From: Euglena gracilis | Taxonomy: Eukaryota > Euglenida > Euglenophyceae > Euglenales | Reading direction: 5' to 3' | Assembly (NCBI GenBank): GCA_039621445.1 | Contig: CP154954.1 | Span: 56,936,788-57,000,787, forward strand | Length of the DNA stretch: 64,000 nt | Shown here: piece after piece, positions 40,041-52,354 of the stretch | How the letters are laid out: each line of letters starts with the position of its first letter | Position numbering within the stretch: the stretch's first letter is position 1 | Position numbers and translations under genes: made by a program | Notes under the pieces: generated by a model | Told to the model about the DNA's origin: nothing | Databases searched by the model: none | Seen by the model: the letters and a program-made list of their open reading frames with translations, nothing else

Positions 40041-41985
40041 ACATTGGCCGGGGGTTGCCACCGCTGCACCGCCGCCAGCTTGCCGCTCGCGGCACGCGCT
40101 TGCCCTCCCCCAGCACGTGCCCCACAAACTCTGCCCTCTTGCGGAACAGCTGCGCCTTCTTCGTATCCGCCACCCACCGATCCGTCTCCAGCGCCCGCAG
40201 GGTCTCCCGCAGATCCGCCGCGTGCTGCCGGATCAGTTCCTCGTCACTCCACCCCGGCATCCTGCTCGTGCTAACCAGGATGTCGTCGAAGTAGGGGTGG
40301 GTGTGGGCGGAGACGTTGCTGCAGGTCGCGTTGATGTCCCTCTGGAGCAGCACCGGACCAACGTTGATGCACTGGGGCACCACGGTCCACTGCCAGAGGC
40401 CGCCGGGCTGGTGGATGTTGGTTATGGGTCGGCTTTCCTCCGCCATGGCCACCTGGTGGAATGCGTCCCGCAGGTCCACCGTCGAGAAGATCTCGCACTT
40501 CGCCTGCTCGCTCACGATGTCCTCCGTCAGCGGTAGGGGGTAGGAATCCATCTGCAGCAGCTTGTTGGTCAATCTGTAGTCGCACACCAGCCTCCACTTG
40601 CCCGACTTCTTACGGATGGGGAAGGCGGCCGCCCTCCACGGCCCCCGCCACGCCTCCAGCTTGCCGTCCGCCAGGCACTCTAGCTCCATCTCCCTCAGGG
40701 CCTCCAGCCGCTCGCCTTTGAGATTAATGATCCGGCCCACCACCGGGGTTGCTCCCGGCTTCAGCCTCAGCACCGCCTTCCCATGGGTGCCTCGCGCCGG
40801 GGGACACCGCCACACCCGCTCACGGAACACCCGGCCTTCGAACTCGTTGATGCTCTCGTCCCGCAGCTGCCGCGCCAAGAAATAATCGAAATCATCTTCC
40901 GTCTCCACCACACCTCGCACCGCCTTCGCCGCTTCTTCGGCTTCCTTCAGCATCATTGCCACTTCTCGGACTGCTGCCTCGTCCGTGTTCAGCTGCCGCA
41001 TCTTCTTCACCGTGGAGAGGTAGCCGTCCAGCTCGTCTTCGTCTTCATCATCATCTTCCTCCTTCTTCTCTTCGTCTCCACGCAGCCTCAGGATCCACTT
41101 GGGGTCCGCGTGTAGCTGCAAGGTGTCTCGCCATGGCTGGACATCCAGCCGGTTCTCCCGGAGCCACGGATACCCCAAAATGAGGTCCGTGCTGATGCAG
41201 CCGTCGTACGCCACCACCTTCGTCCTCCACGTCCTTGGTCTCCGCTCCTCGTCGTCGGTCTGGGCCGCGAAGGACGGCTTCAGCTCTGCTTCTCGTTGTC
41301 CTCCGGGGAGTGCTTCTCCGCTCACCGTGCGCAGCACCAAGGGACTTGTTGCCGCGTGGAACACCGACTCCGGGAACAGCTCCTTCTTCACGAGGGAGGT
41401 CTGCGCCCCCGTATCGATCAGGGCCTTCGCCTGGATCTTCATCCCGCCTGCCTCCACCTCCACGTCCATCAGCAGCTGGTAGCACCCCCCACGGTGCTCC
41501 ATCCGGCCGACCGTGAACGGCCGGTTTGGGAGGTGGTGCCGCGGCCGCACCACCACCTTCCGCACCTTCCTCGCCTTCTCCGCCGCCGCCGCCTCTTCCC
41601 GTGCCTTCACCCCCAGGCACAGGTACCGCACCACCCCCTCCGGGATGCGGTAGGCCTCCTCCCTTGTGCATCTGCGCTCGCCACCACTGCCTCCCAGCTG
41701 CAGCCGATGTCGTCGTACGCCATCTGGTCCTTCCACCATGCTGTCGGACTTTCCACCACAGATGACGTCGTCCAGTTCCTTTGCCATCGCGACACTGACC
41801 CAAAATCGAGTCGGCTTGCGATGCCCGTACTCGGCGAAGCGGCAGTAGTCCACATCCACGTACCGCACTCCGCACAGGACTCGCCGCCACCGCAGCAAGC
41901 CGAACATCAAGTTTTCAATCCACCACCGTGTAGACGCCAAGTACTCCACCAGCTCCTTTGTGGCCTTCACCACCGCGTCCGCCAT
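40041..41985 (-). CDS. M2 pol: C5-methyltransferase C-terminal part, retropepsin and reverse transcriptase (648-aa open frame)
   Basis: Opens with MADAVVKATKELVEY, which is internal to the methyltransferase (after the Pro-Cys motif) and not a true start. It continues with the IEN segment and YGHRKPTRFW, the retropepsin motif ALIDTGAQTS (about 41,395-41,425), and RT with WRLVCDYRLTNKLL, STVDLRDAFHQV and HPYFDDILV (active site about 40,276-40,300). The frame then shifts near 40,090. Spacing follows a standard Ty3/gypsy pol apart from the methyltransferase. Confidence 0.85.
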
Positions 41986-42638
41986 GCGGAGCCTCCTCTT
42001 GCGGGTGGTGAGGGCTGTGGATTACTCGGTACAGGGCGGGGACCCGCGATGACCTCGAAGTGGCCGGGAGCGTACTGCTCCCAGTACCTCCACTTCCTCA
42101 CATCGGCCACGATGTCCGGCTTCCACTTCTCATCCCAGTGCACGCTGATCACCTTGAAGCCCATCTTCTCCAGCGCTCTTCTCACTCTTCCCGTTCCGGA
42201 GAACAAGTCCAGCGCCCATCTTTCCTTCTCTTCCTTCGCGGCCTTTTTCACCGGCTCTGTCTTCAGCCTCTTCGCCGGTGATTTATTTACCTCCTTCGCC
42301 GGTGCTTGTCTTTCTTGTGGTGGTGTCTTGTGGAGACTTGATGACGTCTTCGTTGCCGATGCCGTCGGCGTTGATGAGGGCGATGATGTCACCTTCGCCT
42401 TCGGCACGCTCGGTGATGTTGATGTTGACGATGGTGTCGGCTTCGCCTTCGACACCTGCCGCAGGCAGGGTCTCTGCCCTTCCTTTGGAGACTTCCTGCA
42501 TCTTCTCTTTCGTTGGACCAGCCGCCATCCTTCTTCTTCATACTCCACCGCTCTGACCAGCCTCATCCTTGGTGCGGATGTCGGCTGGGGGGTTGACTGC
42601 CGATCCGGGCCCTTCCCCTCGGGACCTGGACGGCCCCG
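41986..42638 (-). pseudogene. M2 pol, C5-methyltransferase N-terminal part
   Basis: In frame with gag after the TGA. A Ser/Pro/Lys linker leads to ERWALDLFSGTGRVRRALEK (motif I, about 42,190-42,225) and VISVHWDEKW (motif II region). At the catalytic Pro-Cys the sequence has lost one base relative to M1 (around 42,043-42,047), so the frame breaks exactly in motif IV. The methyltransferase of this copy is therefore dead unless the base is a sequencing error. Confidence 0.85.
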
Positions 42639-45611
42639 TCATTGCTGCGTCGATGTCGTCCCGGCCGCTTCTCCTTTGCCGGAACCTTTCTCACTGCCTT
42701 TGCCTTTCCCCTTACCCTTGCCTTTGCCTTTTCCACCATCTTTCCCTTTGGCTTCGCCGCCTTTGCCGGTCCATCCTTCATTCCACGGCTGCTGATTGCC
42801 TTTGCCTCGGCCAGCCCAGCCTTGGGCGTCGTTGGAGTCCTTGGTCTCGTCCACCTTCTTCGCTTCACCTTCCTTTTCTTTCTTCACCGCTTCCTTCTTC
42901 ACTTCCTTGATGTCGGACTCCTCCTGGACTCATTGATTGACCTTGGTGTCGGTCTCGTCATCTTCATCTTCGACTTCCACTTCCCACTGCCATCTTGTGG
43001 GTGCCGCCGGTTTGCGGTGGGCCGGCTCGGGGTCGCCCATGGTGGCGGCCCGCTGGTCCACCCTCAGCCACCGAACCATGAGGTCGTTGACTTGGGTGGC
43101 GGTGAACTCCATGGTGTCCAGGGGCCACCCGGACGATGGCTCCACCAGACAGCTTCTGCCGGTCTTACACCGCCGTGATGGCCGGCCGGTGGTCATCGTC
43201 CGCCGGGACCACCTTGATTCTTCTGCCTTGACGATCCACTTTCTTCGGAACGACGCCCGTCTCCTCCACCACCATCTACTTCGACTGCGCCACCGCCACA
43301 TCCTCCGGTAGGGGTGACGCGGTGCAAGCTGACGGAGCGCTAGTGGCGGGAGTACTTCGCCAACGCCAAGGCGCTGGCGATGCAGATCGGGGACATGACG
43401 GACGTGGAGCTAGCCCGATTGGTGGTGGACCAGCTGGGCCAGCCATGGAGAAAGCGGCTGGCCCATGAAGAGGATCGACGCCGTGATCACGCGGCGCTGG
43501 TCCTGGAGCTCCGTCACCTTGAGGTGACGCAGCTTCCTTCGTAGTGCTTCTCGGTCGTCTCCACCTAGCTCCAGGTCCTAGCCCACAGCTCCTCGAACGG
43601 CATCTCGGGGTAGGTCTCCACCATCATGTCGATGTGCAACGCCGTCGCCTCGTCCACCGTACTCCGCAGCAGTGCCACCCGCTGCGCCTCGCTGAGGAAG
43701 GGGACCATCCCCTCCACCTCGCGGAGGTACGGGAGCCACCGCCACCTCCATTGGGGCCAGTCCTCGGCGTTACCCGAGAACCGGCCCGGTTGCCCCCCCC
43801 CGAGCGCATCCAGGAGGTGCGGTGGCAGGATCTGCAGCTAGGGAGCCCCCAGCGTCAGGGTGGTTGCTTGGACTTCTCGGATGGCAGTCGCAGCCGGCAC
43901 CGCAGACTGCACCACCGGCGGGGGCCCGCCGGCAGCGTGGGCTGATGGCTGCATGGCTGGTTGGGGAGACATCCCGGTGGCGAACGCCACCGCAGGGGTC
44001 TGATGCATGGCATGCGATGGGTTGGGATGGACGGCTTGCTGGTACACCGTGCCTTCGGCACACTGCGGTTCGGTGCCTTCGGCACCCAGCGGCTGGCTCG
44101 GCACAGGAACAGAGACTTGGGAGACGGGTCGGACTTGGACTCGGACAGACTGGGCAGCAGCCACCGGCACCGAAACCGGTGCTGACGGCTTGGACAGGTC
44201 GGTGGTCGCGGCTTGCGGGTGTGATGCCGGATGCTGCGCTGCTCGGTGCGCTGGAGGGGCGGCGGTGCTGGGAGGACGTGATGCCGGTGCAGACGGATGC
44301 AACGACAGCGCGGACTGCTACACTTGCACGCGGGACGGCTGCGGATGCGACAGTGCATGTTGGACCGCTGAGGACGACGGTTGGCGCTGTGACACGGACA
44401 GCGGCTCTGCTCGGATGACTGCGGCGGTTCTCGATCGGCGGGGAAATGCATACGCGGAATGCGGCATGGATATCCCTTCCCTTGTCGGGCGCGCGGTGGT
44501 TGAGGATGAGGACCGCTCAGCCGGGGCTTCGGCCGCCCCCGCCGAAGCAGGCTGGGGGGCGGACTGGTAGGGATCGGCTGCCCCTCGGGTTGGCGGCGTG
44601 GTCTGAGCCGCCGAGGTCACCGGGGGTCCCCCGGCTGGGCGGAAACCGGACATCTTCACAGACCACTGCTTGACCTCCTCCTTCGCCTTCTGAATCTCCC
44701 TGAACAGCGCCGTCACCGCTTGGTCCACTTCCCGGAGGGGCTTCTCCAAATACACCCTGCCCTTGCCCTCCAACTCCACGCAAATCCGGTCGGCCAGCTT
44801 GTTGAAATACTGCACCTGCAACGCCGGGGCTCGGTCTTGGAGTTGAGCTCCATCCGCTGTAGTCGCTCCTCCATCTGTCGCACCACCGTCGAGAGCTCCT
44901 CACGCGTCACCATGGCTCCCCGGAGACGGGCCACCCCCACTGCCGTTTCCGGGCCCACCACCCGGGTTGCACCCTCGCCGGGGCCTGCACGCACCATCGC
45001 CGTCAGGCCTTGCATCCTGGCTCAGCCTGCACGGCGGCGATAGCTTGGGCGGCCTCATCCGCCGCCTTTCGGGTGGCCGCCTTGGCTTGCGCCACTTGGC
45101 CCTCGAGCTGTCCGTGCTGGGCTTGGATGGTCTCCATGAACTGCGCGATGACCTTGCCTTGCCTCTCCGCCACTTGCCGATAGGCCGCCGCAGACGCATC
45201 CTTCGTGGCCTTGATCTCCTTGTACATCTCCTCCAGCGCCGCGGTGGGCAAGTCATCCCACATCTCCCGGGTGCGGTTGTCCAGGAGGTCGAGCTGGGCC
45301 ACCACCTGCCCGAGACTCGCCTCCACTCCGCGGACTTGGGCGCCAACGGCGTCGATGCGGCTCGTCAGCCACACCGCCACCTCCTCCGACACCCCGGGAT
45401 ACTCGTCCTGCATAGGCTGGTCTTGCACCGGGACTTCATCCCCGGCACCCATCTCCTCCTGGTACACCTCGGGGGCCATATCTTCCTCGCATCCCTCACC
45501 TGCGGGCTCAGCCTCGTCGTACATCTCGAGGGTATGCTCGTACGTCTCCTCGGCCTCGTCATACTCCACACCCGCCGCGCCCTCGTCCATCTCATCCACG
45601 ATCCTTGGCAT
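42639..45611 (-). pseudogene. M2 gag
   Basis: Begins MPRIVDEMDEG at 45,611. The acidic N-terminus and coiled coil (RIDAVGAQVRGVEASLGQVV) run to about 45,003. Frameshifts lie near 45,010 and 44,825, with a stop near 44,318. A deletion near 43,890 removes Ala/Pro-rich sequence present in M1, and a stop occurs near 43,838. The capsid-like part (43,800-43,520) contains the 43,313-43,508 inversion at its end, and the Gly/Lys-rich tail ends STQQ-TGA at 42,639-42,641. Like M1 it has no CCHC knuckle. Confidence 0.8.
43313..43508 (+). other. Microinversion inside M2 gag
   Basis: About 196 bp reads in the plus orientation what M1 encodes on the minus strand at 18,245-18,452. Flanks on both sides are collinear with M1. 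Confidence 0.88.
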
Positions 45612-46306
45612 CTTGAGCGGCCGGTGGGACGATGAGGCTTCAGAAAAGGGGGTTCGTTCCCCCCACACCCTTTGATCCCTCTTGCGGCTCCCTCTGGGGG
45701 TGGTGGTGGGGGAGAACAGCGCCCCTGCCTCGGCCAGCAGCGGGAAGCGGGCCCGCAGCGGCGTGCCGTCCCGCGGGGACTCCAGCCGAAACTCCGGCAG
45801 CTTGAGCGGCACCAGCGCGAACGCCGCCGCTGACGCTGCCGCGGACCCGCCCCCCCGGGGATGCCATGGCTGCTGGGGTGGTGCGCAGGGACTGGGACAG
45901 GTACAAGGGTGGGGATGGGGTGGACACGATGTGGAATGTGAGCTGGAGTTGGAATGGGAGCCGGGGGTTTGGGCTTATCACTTTTTCTTGAGCGGGGCTA
46001 GGTGGGGAAATGGGGGATTCTTTTTCTGCTGTGCACGCTGAGGGGGACTGAGCAGCGGCATGCGTGTGCGGGAGATTGGGACTGGGTATGGGGCGGTTTT
46101 TTTTCATTTTGGGGAGTCCCATGGTGGGGGACACCCACCACCGAGGCGGGGTGAGCCTGGGGAGCCGGATCAATCTTGTCGGTGTGGTTTGTTCCCAGGA
46201 AATTTTGTTCTGTGAAAAACCTCTGCTACCAGTTTTCCGAACGGTGTCGTTTTTGCCCAGCCTTCACTCCTGGGGGTCCGTGAGGGGGTACCGGCGGGGT
46301 TGGGGG
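45612..46306 (-). other. M2 leader between 5' LTR and gag
   Basis: Collinear with M1 20,681-21,503 except for the poly-G tract in M1. No clear tRNA-complementary primer site next to the LTR. Confidence 0.6.
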
Positions 46307-46869
46307 TAGGCGCGATGGGCTCTGGGGAGAGGGGTAAGTTCGGGATACTCCCCTTCCCTCGTAGGATATTTTCCCGGGGACCGAAGGCCCTCCTTTTTGG
46401 AGAGTGGTTGGAGGGGGGAGTCCGGCTTGGCGTCCCTTCCGGCAGTGGGGGGGTTTAGGAAAAGGCCTGGTTGCCCTCCCCTAGGCTTCAGATACCCCAG
46501 CACCAACACCTTTTGGGCTTGTACTGCTCTCCTGCGCCAGCAGATCACCAATCTTTTTTGTAATCCCTTGCTTGCTCCGCCCGTGGGATTTTTGACTTTC
46601 TTGAACTTTTGCACTTCCTTGTCTCCAGTGCCTTTATTTGAATTGCCATGAAATTCCTTTAAAATTGATACAATTTGACCTTGGTCTTGATTCAGTAGGC
46701 ACCATCTTGAATTGAACCCATGGGTAAAGAGAGGGAGCCTGCAGTGAAAAACTGAACAGTTAGAGAGCGGTTTGCGCTATTTTGATGCTGAATTAGCGCA
46801 GTGGTTCGCTATATACAACAGCAGGCTGTAATAGTGGCAACGGAAGCTGCAGCGGCCGGTCCGCCAACT
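46307..46869 (-). repeat. M2 5' LTR
   Basis: 563 bp, same family as 35,766-36,326. Outer flank GAGG (46,870-46,873) matches 35,762-35,765. Confidence 0.88.
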
Positions 46870-48837
46870 GAGGATTTGGGTCTGATAACCGACAATTGCC
46901 AGGTCGTTGACAGTTTGGAGCGAAGTGTGCATGAGTGTGAAACCAATTTGGACGACGTTCACGCACAAATGTGTTCTATTCATCAACACCTGCATTCAGG
47001 TATATTTGGCACACTTGCGGCATCTTCCACCAGTCCAAAAGTCCATAGACACACTGCCACTAAACCGCGTTTATGCACATCTAACGGTTTCCGCCTTAGC
47101 ATTACCAGTCCAAATGGACGAAAATTTCTGATCATGAGTTGTGTTTCACAGCGAGAACCAGACCCCCGCCCTTCTGAAATGAAGAGTTTCATGAATCCGA
47201 ACTAATTTGTGACACGAGCTGCACCCCCACACCGGGTATTGGTCGTACCTCCCAAATACGCTTAGTAGCACCAATGGTGCAACCGTGTGACACGTAACCC
47301 CCCGTATGTGCAACCGCATCACCATTCACGCATTCGCTGTTCCCCAATATTGCGTGGTACCTATGGTACACTAAGCGGAATGTTTCATGAGAATTCACGA
47401 AATTTACTGAACAGCACACTTGGTGCAACCACCGGTGTACCTGCACATGATGCGATTCCACGCCGGGGCCCGTACCCATGAATACCACCGAAAGGCCACG
47501 GTTTTCTCAGAAAGAGTCGAAGGCACCATCACAATCGCGCACAAGGTGGGACGGTGACCCCACCACATGGAAACAATTTTTTTCTGCGACTGGGAATACT
47601 ATTGCGAATTGAAAGGACCAACCCAAGACGGAACCCCGGATGCAATCAAGATGGAGTCTACTGATGGCCTGCCAAGGGAAGAAAAAGCACGCGCCAGACA
47701 GTTGGTCATTCGCCGGCACACGTCTTTTTAAGACTCGGTTGAGAAACAAATGGCAGCAATTTGCCCCCCCCCTGACGGCAAATGGAAGTCGACAGACTTC
47801 TGGTACTCCAAGTGGCTTGGGTCGGCAGCCGAAGTTGATGAGTTAGGTGAAACACAAATCAAAGAACAATTTGATGCAGTATTACTGCGGTACGTACCCA
47901 AACTCATCAATTAAATTCACCACCAGGAACTCGCGGGACTCATTTTCACTCTTGATGAGACATGGAACTACGTTTCCAAGAAAATGAACTTATCGCGCCT
48001 TCTCGGACAGATTGAATCGGCAATATCACCACCAGCCAATCGCTGGTGTATCTGCCGGTTCAGTCCATGCATTCCAACGGGCTACCTCCCCAAAATCACC
48101 ATCAAGTGACTCCAAAACGCGCTACCAGCGCTAAAACCCCATATCCCCAACACGGGAATCCAAACCGTGCTATTCGCGCCCTTCCGATCAAGTTTCTGAC
48201 AAAGTGTGCTTTTTGTGTAATCAATCGGGACATATGTCTCGCAAATGTCTGAATTCCTAAGGGCGAAAGCGAAGTAAGAGCCCCCGGGGATCCCTTTCTT
48301 CCTGGAGTTCACGCTCTTCACAATCTGCAGGTTCGCAGCGGTTGGATTACCGATGGGGTGATGGCAGACCACGTTCTTGTTCACCTCACCTCACGTTCAC
48401 CTCACCGCAATAGCGGACGTGGGTTCACACCGCGAGGTCGGTCGTCCTGCCACCCTGCCAACAATCGGCACCCGAATCGTGATTCTTGGCGATCTCGGTC
48501 ACGAAGTAGATCATCCTCTTTATGATACGAGCGTGCTTGCGCAGATACCCGCCCCCAGGTCGCCAAGTTGTATAACGAAAATCGCAATCACGAAACCGTT
48601 GCTACCTTTGGCAGTCTATATACCACCACTCATCCAAGTACCCTTTCTCCCCGCCTTGGCCATGGTCGTCGCGATTCCAATCGCGGTTCTGCCAATAGGC
48701 AGCGGGTTGGTTTCAAAATATCCTCTATCGAGGAGAAAGACCTTGGTTCGGGCAGGGAGGGGGAAGGAGCACCGAGGATTAGTTGGCGAAAGACAGGAGT
48801 GCGATTCATGCGATACACAAAATTTACTCTAGGAAGC
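46870..48837 (+). pseudogene. C3 gag, C-terminal part
   Basis: Resumes C3 gag after M2: LGLITDNCQVVDSLER aligns with C1 IGAITDHLKILDDLEK. The capsid-like region with WDGDPTTWKQFF is near 47,550, the WYSKWLG segment that shows the C1 TAG was TGG is near 47,805, and the zinc knuckle CFLCNQSGHMSRKC is at about 48,202-48,243. Several frameshifts and stops. Confidence 0.75.
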
Positions 48838-49241
48838 CTAACCCCCCCCAATAATACACACCCCAAATAATACCACCCCCCAAATAATACCCCCCCCTTG
48901 GGGTCCGACTTCGGCCGCCGAAATAATACCCCCCCCGGTTTCGGGCCGAAGGCCCGGATTTTTGACTTGAAAAATGTAGAAAAAAATCACAGTTTATGAC
49001 AACAAAATATGGAAAAATGGTTTTTCTGGCTCATCTGACCTCCAAAAATAGTAAATTTCACAAGAAAGTGCAAAAAATGACCCCAAAGGGCGGTTTTGGG
49101 TGCTGTTTGGGTTTTACGGGACTTCGAAAAATTTCGGAATTTTTAGAAATAATCCCTCCCAAATAATACCCCCCCCTCGGGCTGGCACTTTGGGCGAAAA
49201 AGTAATATCTCGGGGGGGGGGGTTTATTTGGGTGGGAGGGT
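48838..49241. mobile_element. C-rich TIR-like insert in C3
   Basis: Left end AACCCCCCCCAATAATAC and right end (reverse complement) AAACCCTCCCACCCAAATAAAC are similar inverted ends. Several CCAAATAATACCCCCC units lie inside both edges. The related C1/C2 sequence lacks it, but exact boundaries and a target duplication are not resolved. Confidence 0.4.
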
Positions 49242-49409
49242 TTACCATAGGCCAAAAGGCTGACTCTGATATGGAGTAGGGGACCCCGAGTTCTGAGGGC
49301 ACGGACCTCTGGTGAACAGATGGTGGTAAGAACTGAACACCCCTGCCCCCCGTGCCGATCCGTATTTTCGGTCGGTACCCGGAAAATTTTCGAGTCCCCC
49401 ACTACCCGC

Positions 49410-49820
49410 GCCAATTTTTTGCTTGGAATGTTGAGCAATGTAAGCAAAGGGTCATGGAATAGCTGGCGCGACAACAATTTTACTCACGACCCATCGCTTT
49501 GTGTACCCCCCCCCAGATGTCCAACAAATCAAGGCTCAGAATTTATGTAAGCAAGCCAAAACGTTAGTCGATACAGGGTGTCGAATCCACCTTCTTTTCC
49601 GCAAAGGACTCATACCCCCCCCTTGGCGCATGCCAAGAAGCCCATAGAATTTATGACCGATGAAAACAGCCCCATGTGAGGTGGTGACTTGGGATGCATT
49701 TTGGACACAGTTATCCCCATTATCCCGGAGCACCACACACACACCACAATTCAAAAATTTCTTGGGTACATGGGCATTCGAGGTGTATATCGCCGGGTCA
49801 GGTGTCATCTCAGGTTTCCC
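49410..49820 (+). pseudogene. C3 protease region
   Basis: Retropepsin motif TLVDTGCRIHLLF at about 49,561-49,599, matching LLVDTGCLILLLF of C2. Downstream it aligns with C2 up to 49,820, where the M fragment interrupts. Confidence 0.75.
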
Positions 49821-50524
49821 AAGGCCACCGCGTCCTCGGCCCGCGTGGGCGGCTGGTTCGGCAGCTCGCCATACCACCGCTCGCGGCCGAAGAGCACCTG
49901 GAAGGGGCTCAGGCCGCTGGGCCCAGCACTGTCGTGCAGGGTCCGCAGGGCCCGCGGCAGCGCCTCCGGCCACTCCACGCCCTCCGCCGCCTTCATCTTC
50001 CTCAGCCGCTTCTGGATCTGCGCGCCGAGGACCTCCGCACGGGCGTTGCCTTCGTGGTGGTATGCTTGGGAGAAGGCATGGCGCACCCCCAGTCTTGCGC
50101 ACATTGCCCTCCACCAGGCCCCCACGAAGTGGGGGCCCCGGTCCGACGTGATGACGCTTGGCACGCCAAACTGCGCCCACTGCTCACACATAGCCTTAGC
50201 CACCACCTCCGCCATTAGCCCGCGGGTGTGGCGCACGGTCGCGATCGCCCAGCCGGAGTGCCGATCGATGCATGCTGCGAACACGTTCACCAGCCTGCCG
50301 CCCTCCACCTCCACCTCCGGCATCTGGAACAGATCCACGCTCACCGAACACATCACATGGGGCGTCACTGGCGTGGGCGTTATGAGGAGCCGGAGGGGTT
50401 GGTGTGGGTGCTCCGACGCCTGGCAGAACTCGCACACAGCCAGAATCTTGCCCGCCAGCTCGCGTGCTCGGGAGGGCACCACAAACTGGAAGTTCCGGCT
50501 GGCCTCATCGAGGAGGCGCTCCTC
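49821..50524 (-). mobile_element. Internal fragment of an M element (integrase core) captured in C3
   Basis: 704 bp matching M2 38,531-39,230 (minus), with no LTR at either end and no target duplication. C3 flanks are contiguous in C2 (TTCCC then TTCCTACGGC). The fragment keeps an open integrase frame through SVDLFQM, SDRGPHFVG and ARAEVLG and on across the point where M2 is frameshifted. Confidence 0.88.
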
Positions 50525-51738
50525 TTCCTACGGCAACACCGATTGGTGGCCGACTTTCCTTCACTTGGTTTGCGCACTTCCCTCCGCATGCACAGCACAG
50601 CCTAGAAAGTGTCCTCCATGAAATCTCCAGGACGTCCCCCACATTTCTAGAACGTTTTCCACAATCGAGAACGCGGTTTCTTAAACTAGGGGTAAAGAGG
50701 AAGATGCCCCCCCTACCCACCGCACTTTTACTGCTCGTTTCCCTTGCGGTGTGGAAAGCCAATAGCTAAACCCCGGACGTTTCGCTTGGTTTCCAGGCAA
50801 AAGTACAAAGGCCTGAACGTTGCAACGGTGTGGGGTAACCGCCCAGCTGCACAAAGTTTTCGTTTTCCACCAGGTGTGTCGATTTCAGACACCACTTTTC
50901 ACCCCCCAGAAGCTACCCTAACCGATACCAACTTATGCACCGACACCCACACAAACGCTCACCACAAGCACCAACCTTCATGCCACTGCTCTCACTGCCG
51001 GAGAAGCTCTGCTTACAAAGACTTTGATTGTGGTTGGTAGTTGAATCCTCCAAACGAATCCGATTGTCTCCCACAACTGGGAAAAAATCATCCACTACCC
51101 AAACCTTTAAACCTGGTATTGGTACTGTCGTTACGGATTTGATAGATAACTAAAAGGTACACTGCCTTGGTACAACGGGTGATACACCCAACGGTTCACT
51201 TGGTCGTTTCTCAGATCTAATAACTACACCTAGCAATTTTTCGCAATTCAGCGAACTCCAGTCGAACACTGCAGGGCAAAGGCATAGCCCCTATTTTCTG
51301 ATTTGTCATAGCGCTCCTAAATTCCGCCCTCCACCCCCCGTGCACGTTTGGGGCCCTCCACACACCCCGCGCACATCGCGCTTCACACACATAGTGCGAA
51401 TTACGGGCATATCGCGCGGTCCGCGCCATCTTGCATCACTGATGACAGGGTATATGCCCAACTTACCCATGCCCCCCCTGGATCGACTCCTACAGACATG
51501 TGTGTGGACGATTTAAAATTCCGTTGTTCTGTTTTACAGCGTGTTCCCCCCCTTCAAGATGTTGAGCATATCTCCAAGTTCGCTTCGGACACTCGGAATG
51601 CTTTCGGTTTTGTGAATATCGAGCCTTGCAACATTGTTTTTCAAAAAACGCCGGTATGGCAAGTTCTATTGATTTGCCATTCACCTTGGAAATTGATGCA
51701 TTCCATTCAACACGCTTTCCCGTTTACCGCGAAATTGG
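50525..51738 (+). other. C3 protease-RT linker
   Basis: Aligns with C2 22,500-23,640 and with C1 12,700-13,800, in reverse. Contains GCGC-type palindromes near 51,365-51,430. No intact domain. Confidence 0.6.
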
Positions 51739-52354
51739 TTGCAACATTCTAGCGCTTTTGATATGTTTTGGGGAGACATCTTCCTATGGATGAACCCCCA
51801 CCCGAAACACCCCACCATACCTTTTGAGGGTGAGTGGACCTCCGAAGCTTTTGTCGTTCCTAATCCCCCAGACCCATCATGTCAGAAAAAGTTGCGGCTG
51901 GTACTGGATTATCGACACATAAATTCGCAAACCAAGGATGACCCATTCCCGCTACGTCGAATTGAGACTCTCATTACAAAACAATCAGATAACCGCTTGT
52001 GGTCAACTTTCGACCTGGAGGATGGATTCCACCAAATGCACCTGGATCCCGATTCACAAGCCTATACGGCATTTGTAACGTCCAAAGTGTGTTTACCAAC
52101 GGGCGGTTTTACCAATGTGTATTAAGAATGGCCCAGAAACGTTTCAGCGCATGATCCAGTGGGTCTTACGGGATTTGCCGTTTTTGCTTGTGTACATCCA
52201 TGGCGTTTTGGTTAGTACACCCCCTCCCTCAGCGAATACACACGAGAATATTCTCCACATTCACTATCGTGATGTTCGGGCGGTGTTAACCGCATTTCTG
52301 AAGCAAGGACAAAAATTTGTAAAAGGTGCCAAAGAGCTCTTCGCGAAACGATAA
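51739..52354 (+). pseudogene. C3 reverse transcriptase
   Basis: LRLVLDYRHINSQT and STFDLEDGFHQMHLD give a clear Ty3/gypsy-type RT palm. After one frameshift near 52,120 it continues with NGPETFQRMIQWVL and LLVYIHGVLVS, where the catalytic YxDD has become YIHG. It is inactive. Confidence 0.85.

Larger units (their letters stand above)
35766..46869 (-). mobile_element. M2: complete-length but defective Ty3/gypsy-like element with C5 DNA methyltransferase
   Basis: Minus strand: 5' LTR (46,307-46,869), gag (45,611-42,639), UGA, pol (42,638-37,171) with C5-MTase, retropepsin, RT, integrase and chromodomain, then 3' LTR (35,766-36,326). Flanked by GAGG target duplications. Broken by frameshifts in gag, at the methyltransferase Pro-Cys motif, after RT and in integrase, by a microinversion (43,313-43,508) and by apparent loss of RNase H. 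Confidence 0.92.

Noticed and set aside
41296-42795. 499-aa plus-strand ORF over M2 pol
   Set aside because: Antisense shadow of a GC-rich coding region; low-complexity composition and no domain.
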